From CAVURS01 sp963834425 (lineage in GTDB: Bacteria > Actinomycetota > Actinomycetes > Actinomycetales > CAVURS01): a stretch of 64,000 bases of DNA. Location of the stretch: the NCBI GenBank assembly GCA_963834425.1, contig CAWIBR010000013.1, forward strand, positions 744,001 through 808,000, written 5' to 3'. The notes beneath the pieces were generated by a model, which worked only from the letters and a program-made list of their open reading frames with translations, did not search any database and was not told the origin of the DNA. The first letter of the stretch is position 1, and the number at the start of each line of letters is the position of its first letter. Positions 1 to 10,018 of this stretch are shown here, piece after piece. Both the position numbers and the translations under genes were made by a program.

Positions 1-126
1 CGTGCTCACCCCGAGCTCGGCCGCGATGTCGGCGACCCGGGTGTGGGCGAAGCCGCGCCGCTCCAGCTCGTGGGCGGTGGCGCGCAGGATCTCATCGCGT
101 CGTACCTCGCCCTTGCGCCTACTCAC
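1..126 (-). CDS. TetR-family regulator, N-terminal part (runs off window)
   Basis: The minus strand reads from a GTG at 126 to the window edge and gives the first 42 residues of a TetR-type DNA-binding domain: a basic start (VSRRKGEVRRDEIL) followed by helices with FAHTRVADIAAELGVST, the usual helix-turn-helix lead-in. The ligand-binding half lies outside the window, so the target cannot be named. It follows the CocE-type hydrolase on the same strand with a gap of about 20 bases, so the two may be cotranscribed. Confidence 0.8.
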   Translation of the reverse strand, partial: MSRRKGEVRRDEILRATAHELERRGFAHTRVADIAAELGVST

Positions 127-146
127 GGCGTGACCATACCGGGGCG

Positions 147-2085
147 TCAGGCCAGGTCGCGCGGATAGACGCGCGTCCAACTGCGCTTGCGGATCGGCTG
201 GTCGTTCTCGCTGGCGTCCAGGTCGATCCGCACGGTGAAGTTCTCCTCGTCGGCAACCACCTCGAGGTCCGAACCGACCAGGACGCTTCCGGCCGAGGTG
301 TCGAGCGCGAAGCTCACCCGAGCGGTGGCTCGCTGCCGGAAGGTACGCCGGTCGACCTCCACCCGACCCGAGTAGTGCTCCTCGAACTGGCCGTACGGCG
401 TGGGGTAGGTGCCGCCGTGGTCGATGACGGCCCGCGTCGTGCGGGTCAACGACGTCATGCTCGATCGCCCAGGTCACGCCGTCGGCCTCGCCCTCGGGCA
501 CCTCGCCGCCGGGCGCGAAGTCCGGCGCGGGGTAGGTCGAGGCCGTGGCGAGCGCCGGCAGGGTCAGCTCACCACCGAGGATCTCGATGGTGACCGGTCG
601 TGGTGGCGCGACAGTGTTCGGCCAGTCGGCGCCGGCGATGGCAACGCGCAGTCGCTGACCCGGGACGAAGCGGTAGGCCGTTGCCTCCAGCTCGACCTCC
701 ACGTCGTACGCCTGGCCTGGTGTCAGCGCGTCGGCGCGGTCAAAACCTTCGCGCCGCGTGAGGTTCAGCGTGCCGCGACTGACCAGAGCCGAGGTGCCGT
801 CGGGGAAGACATCGCACAGCCGGACGGCAATCGTGGCAACGGGTTCGGAGGTGACCACGCGCAGCGCGACCAGTGGATGGCCGGCGAACTCCAGGCCGCT
901 GGCGCCGATCTCGCTCAGGTCCCAGGTGAGCGAGGCGTCGTCGTCGGTTCGCTGATCCAGCGACTGGCCGTAGGGCAGGTGTCCCGCGCAGGAGATCCAT
1001 GCAGCGGTGCCGATGTCGGGCACGACGTGGTAGGGCGGCCGAGCATCCAGCGGAAATCGCTGCGGCGCAGCGCCTTCGACCGGCCAGTCATCCGTGCGCC
1101 AGAAGCCCAGCTGAGTGTCCAGGTCGGGCTCCGGGCGAGTCGACTCGCGGACGAACCAGGTTGCGGCCGGCTCAGCGTCGGTGCCGTTGTCGATGCCGCG
1201 CAAGTGGCGGTCCCACCAGCGAGCCATCTCCCGGACCAGGTCGATCCGCGGACCCGGCAGGGACGACGACGGCGACATGTGAGCCCACGGACCGGCGAGC
1301 AGGCGATAGGGGACCCCGGCCCGCCCCAGCGCCTCGATCGTGCGAAAGGTGTTGTTGCGATAGCCATCGGCCCATCCGGCCACGATCATCGTCGGGCACT
1401 CGATGCGGTCGTAGCCCGGCCGCAGCGTGCCCTGGCGCCAGTAGGCATCGGAGCGCTGGTGCTCCATCCAGGTCAGCAACCAGGGCTCGAAGGTGTCGAT
1501 CCGCCGTAGCCACTCGTCGTGCCAGGCATCACCCCAGAGCTCCGGCGTCGGGGGGAGCGCGTTCATCGGCGTCATGTAGTGGCAGTAGTCGATCAGGTCG
1601 AGCCACTTCAGCAGCCCGCCCATGTAGTGGACGTCGTCGGTGAACCGGTCGTCCGAGGAGTAGATCGCGCAGACCGCCTTGAGCGCGGGCGGTCGCTCGG
1701 CGGCCATCTGCAGCGAGTTGAACCCGCTGTACGACGTCCCGAACATCCCGACGGCGCCCGAGCACCACGGCTGATCGGCCAGCCAGGCGATCACCTCGGC
1801 CAGGTCGGCCTGCTCCTGCACCGGGTACTCGTCGGTCGCATCGCCTGCCGACGAGCCGGTGCCGCGCAGGTCGAGGCGACAGACGGCGTAGCCGTAGGTG
1901 TCCCGCAGCTCGTCGTACTCCGGCCGGTACGACGAGGTGAGATCGTCCTTGCGATAGGGCAACGCCTCGAGCAGGCACGGCGTCGGCTGATCCGGACCCG
2001 CGTCGGCCGGGAGATAGAGGGTCGCCGACAGGCGGGTGCCGTCGGACATGGTGAGCCACTGGTGAGCGGCGGTGCCCTTAGCCAC
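147..2085 (-). CDS. CocE/NonD-family X-Pro-type acyl hydrolase, one frameshift
   Basis: This is an alpha/beta hydrolase of the peptidase S15/CocE group, which cleaves ester or amide bonds of small acyl substrates. The nucleophile motif GTSYSG is visible after a typical QPWCSGAVGMF strand, and the C-terminal jelly-roll half follows (GQAYDVEVELEATAYRFVPG). The GTG start at 2085 overlaps the stop of the upstream P1 peptidase by eight bases, so translation is probably coupled. The frame is open to about base 443, where one extra base in a GGG run moves the last 100 residues (TTRAVIDHGGTYPTPYGQFE) into another frame ending at 147. Without that base the protein is about 645 residues, normal for the family. 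The true substrate is unknown. Confidence 0.85.
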
Positions 2086-3163
2086 GGCCGTGCTCCTTCA
2101 GTAGCTCCATGACGGCACCGGCTGGAAGCCCCTGGGAGGCGTTTCCCTGATGTCCCACAACGGTTTCGGCTTGCAGCAAGCTGTTGAGCACGGCCGTCTC
2201 CGTCGCATCGACCACCGCGGCGAAGTAGTCGTTCAGCGCCGACCCCTGGACCGGCGTCTCGGTGCTGACCTGACCCCTCGGAGCCCGCAGCCCGGTCGCG
2301 GCGGCGAAGAAGATCTCCCCGCTGCCGTGATGCGCGGTGCTGCCGGTGCGAGCCAGCCCGAGCCCGGCCCGGCGGGCCAGCCGGGCGCAGGCCGCGGCGT
2401 CGAGCGGTCCGTCGGTGAGGACCACGACGATGCACGAGCCGGCGGGTGGCGCCTCGGGCGGCGGCGGGTCCGGCAGCGGGAGCAGCCGCCCGACGGGGAC
2501 GCCGTCGACCGTCAGGCGCGAGCGCTCCCCGAAGTTCGTCATCACCACGACGCCGACCGTGCTGCCGTCGGGCACCAGCCGCGACGACGTGCCGATGCCG
2601 CCCTTGAACCCCAGGCACGACATCCCAGTGCCCGAGCCGACGGCACCCTCCGGCGGCGGGACGAAGGAGCCCTCGCTCTCGCGCGCCGCGGCCAGCGCGG
2701 CGGCGACGTCGTCGCGGCTCACCTGCATCCGCCGCGGGTCCGAGAGGAAGCTGTCGTCGCACTCGGCCACGACGGGGATGATCACGTCGGGGTCGCCGAT
2801 CCCGTCGTCCTCCTCCATCAGCAGCTCGCACGCCGCGTCATAGACCCGGCCGAGCTGCATGGTCGAGGTCAGGAAGATCGGCGTCTCCAGCAGCCCCCAT
2901 TCGGCTGCCGAGAGGAAGCCGGTGCACTCACCGGCGCCGTTGAGCACCGCACCGCCAGCGGGAATGGGGAAGCGAAAGGGGTTGCCGCCCGGGTCGATCA
3001 CGGTCACGCCGGTGCGAGCGATGCCCCGACCTTGTGGGGGTGCCGGCTCGTCCCGCCAGACCGTCGCGTGGCCGAGCCCGACCTCCGGGACATCCAGGAC
3101 GGAGTCGGTTGGCCCGGCGGGGAGATCGCCGATCCTGATTCCCAAGTCAGCAACGCGCGGCAT
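2078..3163 (-). CDS. P1-family (DmpA-like) aminopeptidase
   Basis: The 361-residue product belongs to peptidase family S58 (DmpA/P1), whose members are made as one chain that cleaves itself to expose an N-terminal Ser or Thr nucleophile and then release N-terminal residues from short peptides. Family features are the start with glycine and DVPEVGLGHATVW, the GVTVIDPGG strand, and the VGVVVMTNFGE strand just after a GS/T step where self-processing is expected. I start it at the ATG at 3163, because the longer open frame runs over the divergent gene at 3181. It overlaps the CocE-type hydrolase downstream by eight bases, suggesting a two-gene peptide or ester degrading operon. Confidence 0.85.
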   Translation of the reverse strand: MPRVADLGIRIGDLPAGPTDSVLDVPEVGLGHATVWRDEPAPPQGRGIARTGVTVIDPGGNPFRFPIPAGGAVLNGAGECTGFLSAAEWGLLETPIFLTSTMQLGRVYDAACELLMEEDDGIGDPDVIIPVVAECDDSFLSDPRRMQVSRDDVAAALAAARESEGSFVPPPEGAVGSGTGMSCLGFKGGIGTSSRLVPDGSTVGVVVMTNFGERSRLTVDGVPVGRLLPLPDPPPPEAPPAGSCIVVVLTDGPLDAAACARLARRAGLGLARTGSTAHHGSGEIFFAAATGLRAPRGQVSTETPVQGSALNDYFAAVVDATETAVLNSLLQAETVVGHQGNASQGLPAGAVMELLKEHGRG

Positions 3164-3180
3164 CGTGACAGCATGCCGCA

Positions 3181-4251
3181 ATGAACCTCGACTTAACCAT
3201 GGTGTGGTCCACCGACGTCCTCCTGCATGAGCCGGGTGGTGAGATCTGGGTCGGCATCCGTACGCCGGGCACCGAGCTCCCAAACCGGGCCGAGGTGCTG
3301 CGCCGGGCCGTCCTGGCGGCAGGCGCCCGCGAGGTCACCGCTACGGCCTGGACCGACGACGTGCTCGCCGGCGTACACGATCCCGCCATGACAACCTGGC
3401 TGGCCCAGGCCTGGTCGCTGTGGGTGGAGGCCGGCTTCGACCGCGACCCCGGGCAGGACCGGGTCGTGCCCTACTTCTTCCCGACGCCATCGATGCTGTG
3501 CGGCTTGCCGGACCGTGAGCCGGTTGCGGTGCACGCACGCGCGGGCCGCTACTGCTACGACACCATGACCCTCATCGGCCCCGGCACCTGGGAGGCGGCC
3601 CGGGCGGCCGTCGACGTGGCCGCCACCGCGGCCGAGCTGGCCTGGTCCGCGCAGGGCGTGACTTACGCTTTGTGCCGACCCCCCGGCCATCACGCGACTC
3701 CGTCTGCGTTCGGTGGGTCGTGCTACCTGAACAATGCGGCCGTCGCCGCGGAGCAGCTGCGTCGAGGCGGCGCCGAGCGGGTCGCCATCGTCGATCTGGA
3801 CGCTCATCACGGCAACGGCACCCAGGCGATCTTCTACGACCGCGACGACGTGTTCTACGCCTCCGTCCACGTCGACCCCGGTGCCGGCTGGTTCCCGCAC
3901 GTCGCCGGCTTCGCCGACGAGCGGGGCCGGGGAGCCGGCGAGGGCTACAACCTCAACCGTCCGCTCGCCCCCGGCACCGGCGACGACGGCTGGCTGTCCG
4001 CCGTACGCGAGATCCGTTCTGCCGTGGACGATTTCGCGCCAGACGCGCTGGTCATCTCGCTCGGACTCGATGCCGCCAAGGTCGACCCGGAGAGCCCGTT
4101 GGAGGTGTCCGAGGACGGCTACCATGCCGCGGGGGAGATCCTCGCCGGCCTCGGCCCGACGGTCGCCGTGCAGGAAGGCGGCTACGACCTGGAGTCGCTG
4201 GGCCGGTTGGCCGTGGCCGCGCTCAGCGGACTCGCGCAGCCGGTCGGATGA
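3181..4251 (+). CDS. Histone-deacetylase-fold hydrolase (acetylpolyamine amidohydrolase type)
   Basis: This 356-residue protein is a zinc-dependent deacetylase of the arginase/HDAC fold. The catalytic signature is complete: RPPGHH (residues 166-171) with the His pair, DLDAHHGNGTQ (205-215) supplying metal ligands D207 and H209, the GLDAAKVDPE stretch with D297, and a C-terminal QEGGYDLESLG glycine loop with the transition-state Tyr. In bacteria such enzymes remove acetyl groups from polyamines or small amides, and protein deacetylation is also possible. The ATG at 3181 could be replaced by the internal ATG at 3199. The 3' end overlaps the convergent kinase gene by 29 bases. Confidence 0.9.
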   Translation: MNLDLTMVWSTDVLLHEPGGEIWVGIRTPGTELPNRAEVLRRAVLAAGAREVTATAWTDDVLAGVHDPAMTTWLAQAWSLWVEAGFDRDPGQDRVVPYFFPTPSMLCGLPDREPVAVHARAGRYCYDTMTLIGPGTWEAARAAVDVAATAAELAWSAQGVTYALCRPPGHHATPSAFGGSCYLNNAAVAAEQLRRGGAERVAIVDLDAHHGNGTQAIFYDRDDVFYASVHVDPGAGWFPHVAGFADERGRGAGEGYNLNRPLAPGTGDDGWLSAVREIRSAVDDFAPDALVISLGLDAAKVDPESPLEVSEDGYHAAGEILAGLGPTVAVQEGGYDLESLGRLAVAALSGLAQPVG

Positions 4252-4879
4252 CCGCGTCCGCCTGGTCGCGGGTGCGGCTGACCAGGGTGGCGTTGGCCTC
4301 ATCGCTGCCCAGCGTTCGTGCAGCGGCCTCGTCGCTCGATCGGCCGAACTCCTCGTGCCGGGCCTGGAGCCGGCGTCGGCGCTCCTCGTCGTCGAGCTCG
4401 ATGAACCAGCACTCATCCAGTTGGAGCCGCACCAGCCACCACTGTCCTTGCGGCAGCAGCAGATAGTTGCCCTCGGTCACTACCAGGTCGACGGTCGGCT
4501 GGATGGGGATGCTGGCCGCGATCGCGTCCTCGATCGCGCGGTCGAAGCGGGGCGCCCAGACCGTCTCCTCGCCCGGCTCGCGGATCCGTCGCAGCAGCTC
4601 GAGGTAGCCGGCAGCGTCGAACGTCTCGGGTGCGCCCTTGATGTCGGCCACACCGAGCGAGACCAGGGCCGAATGCGCGAGGTGGAAGCCGTCCATCGGC
4701 ACCAGCACCGCCGAACGCCCGGCGTGGTTCACCGCTTCGACGAGCTGCTCGGCGTAGGTCGACTTGCCGGCGCCCGGCGGACCGGTGACGCCGAGGAGCG
4801 AGCGACCCGGAGCGTCGGCCAGCTTGATCGCCGCCAGCAGGGCGTCGGCCTCGGTCAGCTCGGGGTGCACGGACGTCAC
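4223..4879 (-). CDS. Nucleoside/nucleotide kinase-family P-loop protein
   Basis: The 218-residue protein belongs to the uridine kinase/pantothenate kinase-like P-loop group. The Walker A motif GVTGPPGAGKST lies near residue 29, followed by VPMDGFHLAHS, a typical acceptor-site strand with Asp, then a Walker-B-like VDLVVTEGNYLLL and a lid region rich in Arg (DDEERRRRLQARHEEFG). Actinobacterial relatives are annotated as nucleoside or sugar kinases, but the substrate cannot be read from sequence. I place the start at the GTG at 4879 (an alternative GTG is at 4870), because the upstream extension lacks coding character. It lies 43 bases downstream of the FAD/TPR gene, and its end overlaps the convergent deacetylase gene. 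Confidence 0.8.
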   Translation of the reverse strand: MTSVHPELTEADALLAAIKLADAPGRSLLGVTGPPGAGKSTYAEQLVEAVNHAGRSAVLVPMDGFHLAHSALVSLGVADIKGAPETFDAAGYLELLRRIREPGEETVWAPRFDRAIEDAIAASIPIQPTVDLVVTEGNYLLLPQGQWWLVRLQLDECWFIELDDEERRRRLQARHEEFGRSSDEAAARTLGSDEANATLVSRTRDQADAVIRPAARVR

Positions 4880-4922
4880 CCGGACAGGGAATCCGGGGCG
4901 GCCCGGTCCTGTCCAGCCCGTC

Positions 4923-7613
4923 TCATCGGCGAACGTGACCGATCCCGGCAATCCGGGCCATTTCGCGGGGCGACGGCCGGCGGTCGAGCCGGCGCTCGAG
5001 GAGCGCACGGGCCGGCTCGCATCGCCCGGCCTCCAGGAAGCAGAAGAGCAGGGTGTCCTCGACCACCTCCCGCTGCGCGGCGCTGCCACCCACCCGCCAC
5101 AGCGCCGGGAGGACAGCGGCCAACGCGTCGGCGGCCTCGCTCGGCCGGCCGTCGACGAGCAGCTGAAGCCCTCGGGCCACCGGCGCGACGGCGCTCACCA
5201 TCACGACGTCGCCGGTCGACTCGGCATAGCCGGCCAGCCGGCCCAGCGCAGGGGAGTCCCCCGCCGCCGCGCGGGCGACAGCGACGTGCAGTGCGGCGAA
5301 GGCGGTCCGTGGCCGCTCCATGGTCGCCGGGTCCACGGCCGACAGCACGTCGTCGATCGGCAGCTCGTCACTCCAGGCGCCCGCCAGCTGCGCCCGCCAG
5401 AGCAGGGACGCCGAGTCGACCAGCGCACGCATCCCGGTCACCGCGGGTGGAGCGAGCTGGGCGGCGTACCGGCGGCGGACGGCGATGTCGTCGCCCATCG
5501 AGAGCTCGTGGAGGGCGGCGTGCCAGGCGAAGTGGGCTCGGTGCGAAGCCGCCCGCCCGCAGGAGTCGATCCACGGATCGAGGAAGGCCAGCCCCCGATC
5601 GTGGTCGCCGGTCTCGTAGTAGACGTGAGCCCGGGCGTGCACTGCGTGCCCCGAGGACGGCACTTCGGCCAGGGCGCGCTCGCTCAGCTCGGCTGCTTCG
5701 TCCCAGCGCTCCTGCTCCTGCCGCATGAAGGCGAGCATCCCGGCGTACCACCAGTCCGACCCGTACGCCGGAGCCAGACCCTCGACGAGGGACCAGGCCT
5801 CCTGGGGGACCTCGGTCGCGCCTCCGAAGGCGATCGTCGGGACCGCGATGCTGACGGCGAGGGCATCCTCGCCGTACCGGCGGATGTGGGTGAGCAGCTG
5901 GGCTGATGCGGCCGGCCCCGGTCGGCGGATCCGGGCCTCGATCGCGGCCACGAAACTGCGCTCGCGCTCGTCGCCGCGCACCCGCACGGCCGCTGCGGCC
6001 GCGTCGAGGGCCTGCTCGACGTCGATGGCTGCACCCCACTCGTGGCCGAGCAGGGCCAGCCCCGCGTGAGCCAAGGCGAAGCCCGGGTCGACAGCGGCCG
6101 CATGCTGCAGGGAGATCTCCGCTCCGGACTGCACCCGCAGCAACGCTTCCAGCGCGGTGCTGTAGGCGATCGCGGCCTCCGGCGAGGCGCTCATCGCCAG
6201 GCCGTAGCGGTCGCGCGGCCGGCGCACCGTCTGCGGCTGGGGGAGCTCGCTGATGACGGTCGCGGCGAGATCGCGCGCCTGCGCGCGGATCTCCGGGATC
6301 GCCGTCGACTCATAGAGCTGGCCCCGGCGCAGCGCGCCGAGCCCCCACAGGCCGGCCTGGACGTTCCCGTCCCCGCCGACCAGACGGCCGGTCGGGTCGG
6401 TGTCCAGTCCGAGCCCCAACTGACCCGGCCGGACCCGTTCGGAGGTCAGCAGGTCGAGCAGGAGAGCGCTGTCCCGGCGCCGCGCCTGGTCGCGCGGCCC
6501 GGTGCAGTTGACCACCGCGACGGCGTCGATCTGCGCCCCGTCGGCGAGCTGCACCCGCAACCCCTCGGAGGACTCGGCCACGCCGGCGACCTGGCCCGCT
6601 CGCACCGTGAGTGCCCCGCTCTGGCGCAGCGCAGCGATCTGCTGGGCGACCGGTGCTGCCATCCGATGCCGTCGCACCTCCCAGATGCGGGCCTCTCCGG
6701 CCAGGAACTGCTCTCGGTCTGCGAGCGAAAGTCGTTGCCAGAGAGTCGAGTTCAGTGGCCGCAATCCGTCAATCGCCGGCCGCCAGTCGCCCGTACGACG
6801 AGTAGTCTCCGCGACGTGCGACGACAAGGTCTCGGTCAACGCGGCCAGCGTCAGGTCGCCGTCCGGAAACTCGGGCGGAGCTGCTGGAGTCACCAGGTCG
6901 ACCCGGTGCGCCGACGGGAGCAAGCCGTGGCGGGAGATCGCGTGCACGGTGCGCCCCGGACGGGCCAGTGCGCTCGCCAGGTCGACCATGGTCAGGCCGG
7001 TGCCGACCAGGACCAGGTCGCCGTCCAGGCGGTGCAGCCGGTCGAGAGCACCCTCGGCCCAGGGATCGGCGACGAAGTGAGGCGACCGGCGCAGGGCCCC
7101 CGGTGCCCAGCCGTCGTCCGGCTGGCCACTGCCCAGGGCCAGGACCACGGCGTCGACGTAGCGCGTGCCGTCCTGGCCCACCCGCACCCGCCAGCGGCGA
7201 CCCAAGGGCACCAGCCCGGTCACCTCGTCGACTACCCGCTCGAGGCGGACCGAGTCGCCGGCCGTCGTGAGGCTCTCGTCGAGGACGTCGCGCAGGTAGT
7301 CGCCGTAGAGCATTCGCGGCGCGAAGGCAGCCGGCTCGGCGTACTCCGGTGCGTGCACCCGCAGCCACTTCAGGAAGTGGTCCTCCTGGTCCGGCCAGGC
7401 GCTGATCCGGCCGGCCGAGACGTTCAGCCGGTGCCGCGGGTCGGTGGTCGAGTAGGCGACGCCCTCGCCCGTGTGCGGCCGGGGATCGATCAGCACGATC
7501 TCGAGCGGCTGCTGCCGCTGACCGGCCTGGACCGCGAGCTGGGCCGCCACCAGGGTCCCGGCCGCTCCGGCGCCAACGACCGCGATGCTGCAACAACCCG
7601 AGATCTCGCCCAC
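4923..7613 (-). CDS. FAD/NAD(P)-binding protein fused to a TTC38-like TPR domain
   Basis: The 896-residue open frame joins two families. Residues 1 to about 475 form an FAD/NAD(P)-binding domain of the YdhS/HI0933-like type: Rossmann start AVVGAGAAGTLVAAQ, then HTGEGVAYSTTDPRHRLNVS, a second dinucleotide motif LVLVGTGLTMVDLA and VVNCTGPRDQ. Residues from about 480 to the end are alpha-helical and resemble the tetratricopeptide-38 family, including RAHFAWHAALHELSMGD and repeated A-H-A-x-V-Y-Y-E-T-G-D style helices. No stop or frame break separates them, so this looks like a real fusion. Such flavoproteins may be monooxygenase-like, and the TPR part probably binds a partner. Substrate and pathway are unknown. 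The GTG start at 7613 is the first in the frame. Confidence 0.8.
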   Translation of the reverse strand: MGEISGCCSIAVVGAGAAGTLVAAQLAVQAGQRQQPLEIVLIDPRPHTGEGVAYSTTDPRHRLNVSAGRISAWPDQEDHFLKWLRVHAPEYAEPAAFAPRMLYGDYLRDVLDESLTTAGDSVRLERVVDEVTGLVPLGRRWRVRVGQDGTRYVDAVVLALGSGQPDDGWAPGALRRSPHFVADPWAEGALDRLHRLDGDLVLVGTGLTMVDLASALARPGRTVHAISRHGLLPSAHRVDLVTPAAPPEFPDGDLTLAALTETLSSHVAETTRRTGDWRPAIDGLRPLNSTLWQRLSLADREQFLAGEARIWEVRRHRMAAPVAQQIAALRQSGALTVRAGQVAGVAESSEGLRVQLADGAQIDAVAVVNCTGPRDQARRRDSALLLDLLTSERVRPGQLGLGLDTDPTGRLVGGDGNVQAGLWGLGALRRGQLYESTAIPEIRAQARDLAATVISELPQPQTVRRPRDRYGLAMSASPEAAIAYSTALEALLRVQSGAEISLQHAAAVDPGFALAHAGLALLGHEWGAAIDVEQALDAAAAAVRVRGDERERSFVAAIEARIRRPGPAASAQLLTHIRRYGEDALAVSIAVPTIAFGGATEVPQEAWSLVEGLAPAYGSDWWYAGMLAFMRQEQERWDEAAELSERALAEVPSSGHAVHARAHVYYETGDHDRGLAFLDPWIDSCGRAASHRAHFAWHAALHELSMGDDIAVRRRYAAQLAPPAVTGMRALVDSASLLWRAQLAGAWSDELPIDDVLSAVDPATMERPRTAFAALHVAVARAAAGDSPALGRLAGYAESTGDVVMVSAVAPVARGLQLLVDGRPSEAADALAAVLPALWRVGGSAAQREVVEDTLLFCFLEAGRCEPARALLERRLDRRPSPREMARIAGIGHVRR

Positions 7614-7702
7614 GTCCGCCCGCCCTATCTCTGAATCCCTATCGAATTAGCAGGGTATCGAGAAACGGCGCCGGCGTCCGGGCGTTCGGGGGAAGAGCGG
7701 TG

Positions 7703-10018
7703 TCAGCTACCGCTGTTCGAGGTGATGCCGACGGCGCCGATGTTGCCCCGGCCGGCGAGGGCCAATGCCTCGACGAGCGGCATCGGGCGGGCCAGGCTGT
7801 ACCCCTGGCCGACTCGGCAACCGAGGTCGCGCATCATGTCCGCGCTGTCTGTGCTCTCGATGCCCTCGGCCACGACGGTGAGGCCCATCGCGTGGCACAT
7901 GGCCACGACGCCCTGCACCAGCTTGCGGGTGCGGCTGTCCTCGATCGTCTGCACGTAGGACTTGTCGATCTTGACCAACCGGACCGGGAAGCGGTTCAAG
8001 TAGCCGATCGAGGAGTACCCCACGCCGAAGTCGTCGACCGCGAGCCGGGCACCGGACTGGGCGATGGCTTCCAGGGCGGAGGTGGTGTCGATGTCGTCGC
8101 CGAGCAGCACCGACTCGGTGAGCTCGATCACCAGATCGATGTTCGGGTAGTCGGCGATGAAGCGGCGGACCTGCTCCAGGAGGCGAGGCTCGCCGACCTC
8201 GAGCGGCGAGACGTTCACCGACAGGGACAGCGTGGAGTCGGTGGCCTGCTCGAAATTGGCTGCGGCATCGTGCAGCACGTCCATGACGTGGCTGCCGAGC
8301 TGCGACATCAGGCCGAGCTGCTCGGCCAGTGGCACGAAGATCGCGGGCGAGACCGAACCGAAGGACTCGTGCTCCCACCGGGCCAGGGCCTCGAAGCCGA
8401 GGACCTTTCCGGAGACCAGGTCCACGAGCGGCTGGAAGTTCAGCTGGATGTGACCCGCGGCCAGCGCGCGCCGTAGCTCGTCCTCGAGCTCGAGGCGGTA
8501 GAGGGTCTCGGAACGCAGCGAGGGCTCGAAAACCATGATCCGGTTCTTGCCCAGACCCTTGGCGCGGTACATCGCCATGTCGGCCTCACGCATCAGGTCT
8601 GAGGCATTGACGTCGTCGGTGCTGTGGGCGATGCCGATGCTGGCCTGGATGCGGGTCACGTTGCCGGACACCAGGAACGGCGTCTGGAGAGACTCGAGCA
8701 GCCGGGCCGCGATGTCCTCGGCCTGGACGATGCTGTTGTGCGAGACCACGACCGCGAACTCATCGCCACCGAGGCGGGCCAACAGGTCTCGGGAGCGCAG
8801 GCTCTGCCGCAGTCGGTCGGCCACCGCCACGAGCAGCTCGTCACCGACGTCGTGGCCGAAGCGGTCGTTGACCGCCTTGAAACCGTCCAGGTCGCAGTAG
8901 AGCACCGAGGTCATGCTGCCGCCCGTGGCGAGCGCGGTCTCCAGGCGATGGCCGAGCAGGGTGCGGTTGGGCAGACCGGTCAACGCGTCGTGCTGGGCCT
9001 GGTAGGCCATCTCATCGGTGAGCAGGCGACGACTCAGGTTGGCCGCCGCGAGCGCGGTCAACGCGGCCAGCGCGTCCGCGTCGTTCTTGGTCAGGGCCGC
9101 CGAGGAGTGAGCCGACCGAGCCACGAGCCAGCGCGGGCCCTGGCCGGGCACCTCGAGCTGCTGGCCGATCTCGCGGCCGGTGGGCGGCCGCTCGCGCAGC
9201 TCGGCGACGCTGTGCCGGAGCACGCGCTCGGCCTGTTCGATCAGCGCGCGCTGGATCGAGCCGGGGTCGGCCCAGTCGGGTGCCTTGGTGGCGGCGTCGA
9301 GCAGGCCGCCGAGGCGCATCTGGGCGAGCCGGGACTCGCTGACCGAACGCACCGCGACCAGGATCGTGGCGATCGGGACGAGGAGCAGGCCCAGGGTCCA
9401 GCGCGGCGCCTGGTCGAGCAGGACGGCGGCCAGGAAGCCGATGGTCGACACAGCCACGAAGACCAGCAACGGGAGCAGGGCCGATCGCCAGCGGATGTCG
9501 ATGGCCTGCTGGCTCTCGAGCGCCAGCGAGACCGCCGTCACCATCAGGTCGACCAGGAAGTATGCCGCGCAGGCCAGGCTGATCAGGACGAGCGAGGACA
9601 GGCTGAGGTCGTTGGCCCGGCCGCCGATGGACAGGATCAGCACGAAGACGCCGGCCCCGAGGGCGGTGACCCCCACATTGAACAGGCGGTTGCGCACGGC
9701 CCGAACGCAGAAGGTCTGGCTGGCGATCTGGCCCAGGGACCAGACCACGAGGGCTTCGGTCGGGCTACGCGTGAGGGTCAGGAAGACGAGGGCGCTGATC
9801 TCGAAGCCGATCACCGCATCGCCCCCCGGCTGGGGCAGGACGACGGGATAGCGCGTGATCAGGGCGATCAGCGGCACGGCGGCCAGGTCGATCAGGTCGA
9901 ACGGATGGCCGTGGGCCAGCCAGCTCCACGTCGAGGCACAGATGATGGCGACGCCGACCAGGACGACGATCGTGTCCAGGGCAACGTCCAGCCCGCGCGG
10001 GTAGCGCTGAGGGCTCAT
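7703..10018 (-). CDS. Membrane-bound GGDEF-EAL cyclic-di-GMP enzyme
   Basis: The 771-residue protein makes or degrades the second messenger c-di-GMP at the membrane. Residues 1-225 hold about eight hydrophobic helices, a membrane sensor module. Residues 230-335 look like a small linker or GAF-like domain. The GGDEF domain follows with an intact GGDEF (417-421) preceded by RSRD (408-411), the RxxD inhibitory site, at the correct five-residue spacing. The EAL domain has FEALARWEHE (about 542), ELTESVLLGD, a DDFGVGYSS loop, VKIDKSYV and EGIES, so all the metal and catalytic residues of a phosphodiesterase are visible. Both activities look possible. It is a single gene; the signal sensed is unknown. 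Confidence 0.95.
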   Translation of the reverse strand: MSPQRYPRGLDVALDTIVVLVGVAIICASTWSWLAHGHPFDLIDLAAVPLIALITRYPVVLPQPGGDAVIGFEISALVFLTLTRSPTEALVVWSLGQIASQTFCVRAVRNRLFNVGVTALGAGVFVLILSIGGRANDLSLSSLVLISLACAAYFLVDLMVTAVSLALESQQAIDIRWRSALLPLLVFVAVSTIGFLAAVLLDQAPRWTLGLLLVPIATILVAVRSVSESRLAQMRLGGLLDAATKAPDWADPGSIQRALIEQAERVLRHSVAELRERPPTGREIGQQLEVPGQGPRWLVARSAHSSAALTKNDADALAALTALAAANLSRRLLTDEMAYQAQHDALTGLPNRTLLGHRLETALATGGSMTSVLYCDLDGFKAVNDRFGHDVGDELLVAVADRLRQSLRSRDLLARLGGDEFAVVVSHNSIVQAEDIAARLLESLQTPFLVSGNVTRIQASIGIAHSTDDVNASDLMREADMAMYRAKGLGKNRIMVFEPSLRSETLYRLELEDELRRALAAGHIQLNFQPLVDLVSGKVLGFEALARWEHESFGSVSPAIFVPLAEQLGLMSQLGSHVMDVLHDAAANFEQATDSTLSLSVNVSPLEVGEPRLLEQVRRFIADYPNIDLVIELTESVLLGDDIDTTSALEAIAQSGARLAVDDFGVGYSSIGYLNRFPVRLVKIDKSYVQTIEDSRTRKLVQGVVAMCHAMGLTVVAEGIESTDSADMMRDLGCRVGQGYSLARPMPLVEALALAGRGNIGAVGITSNSGS

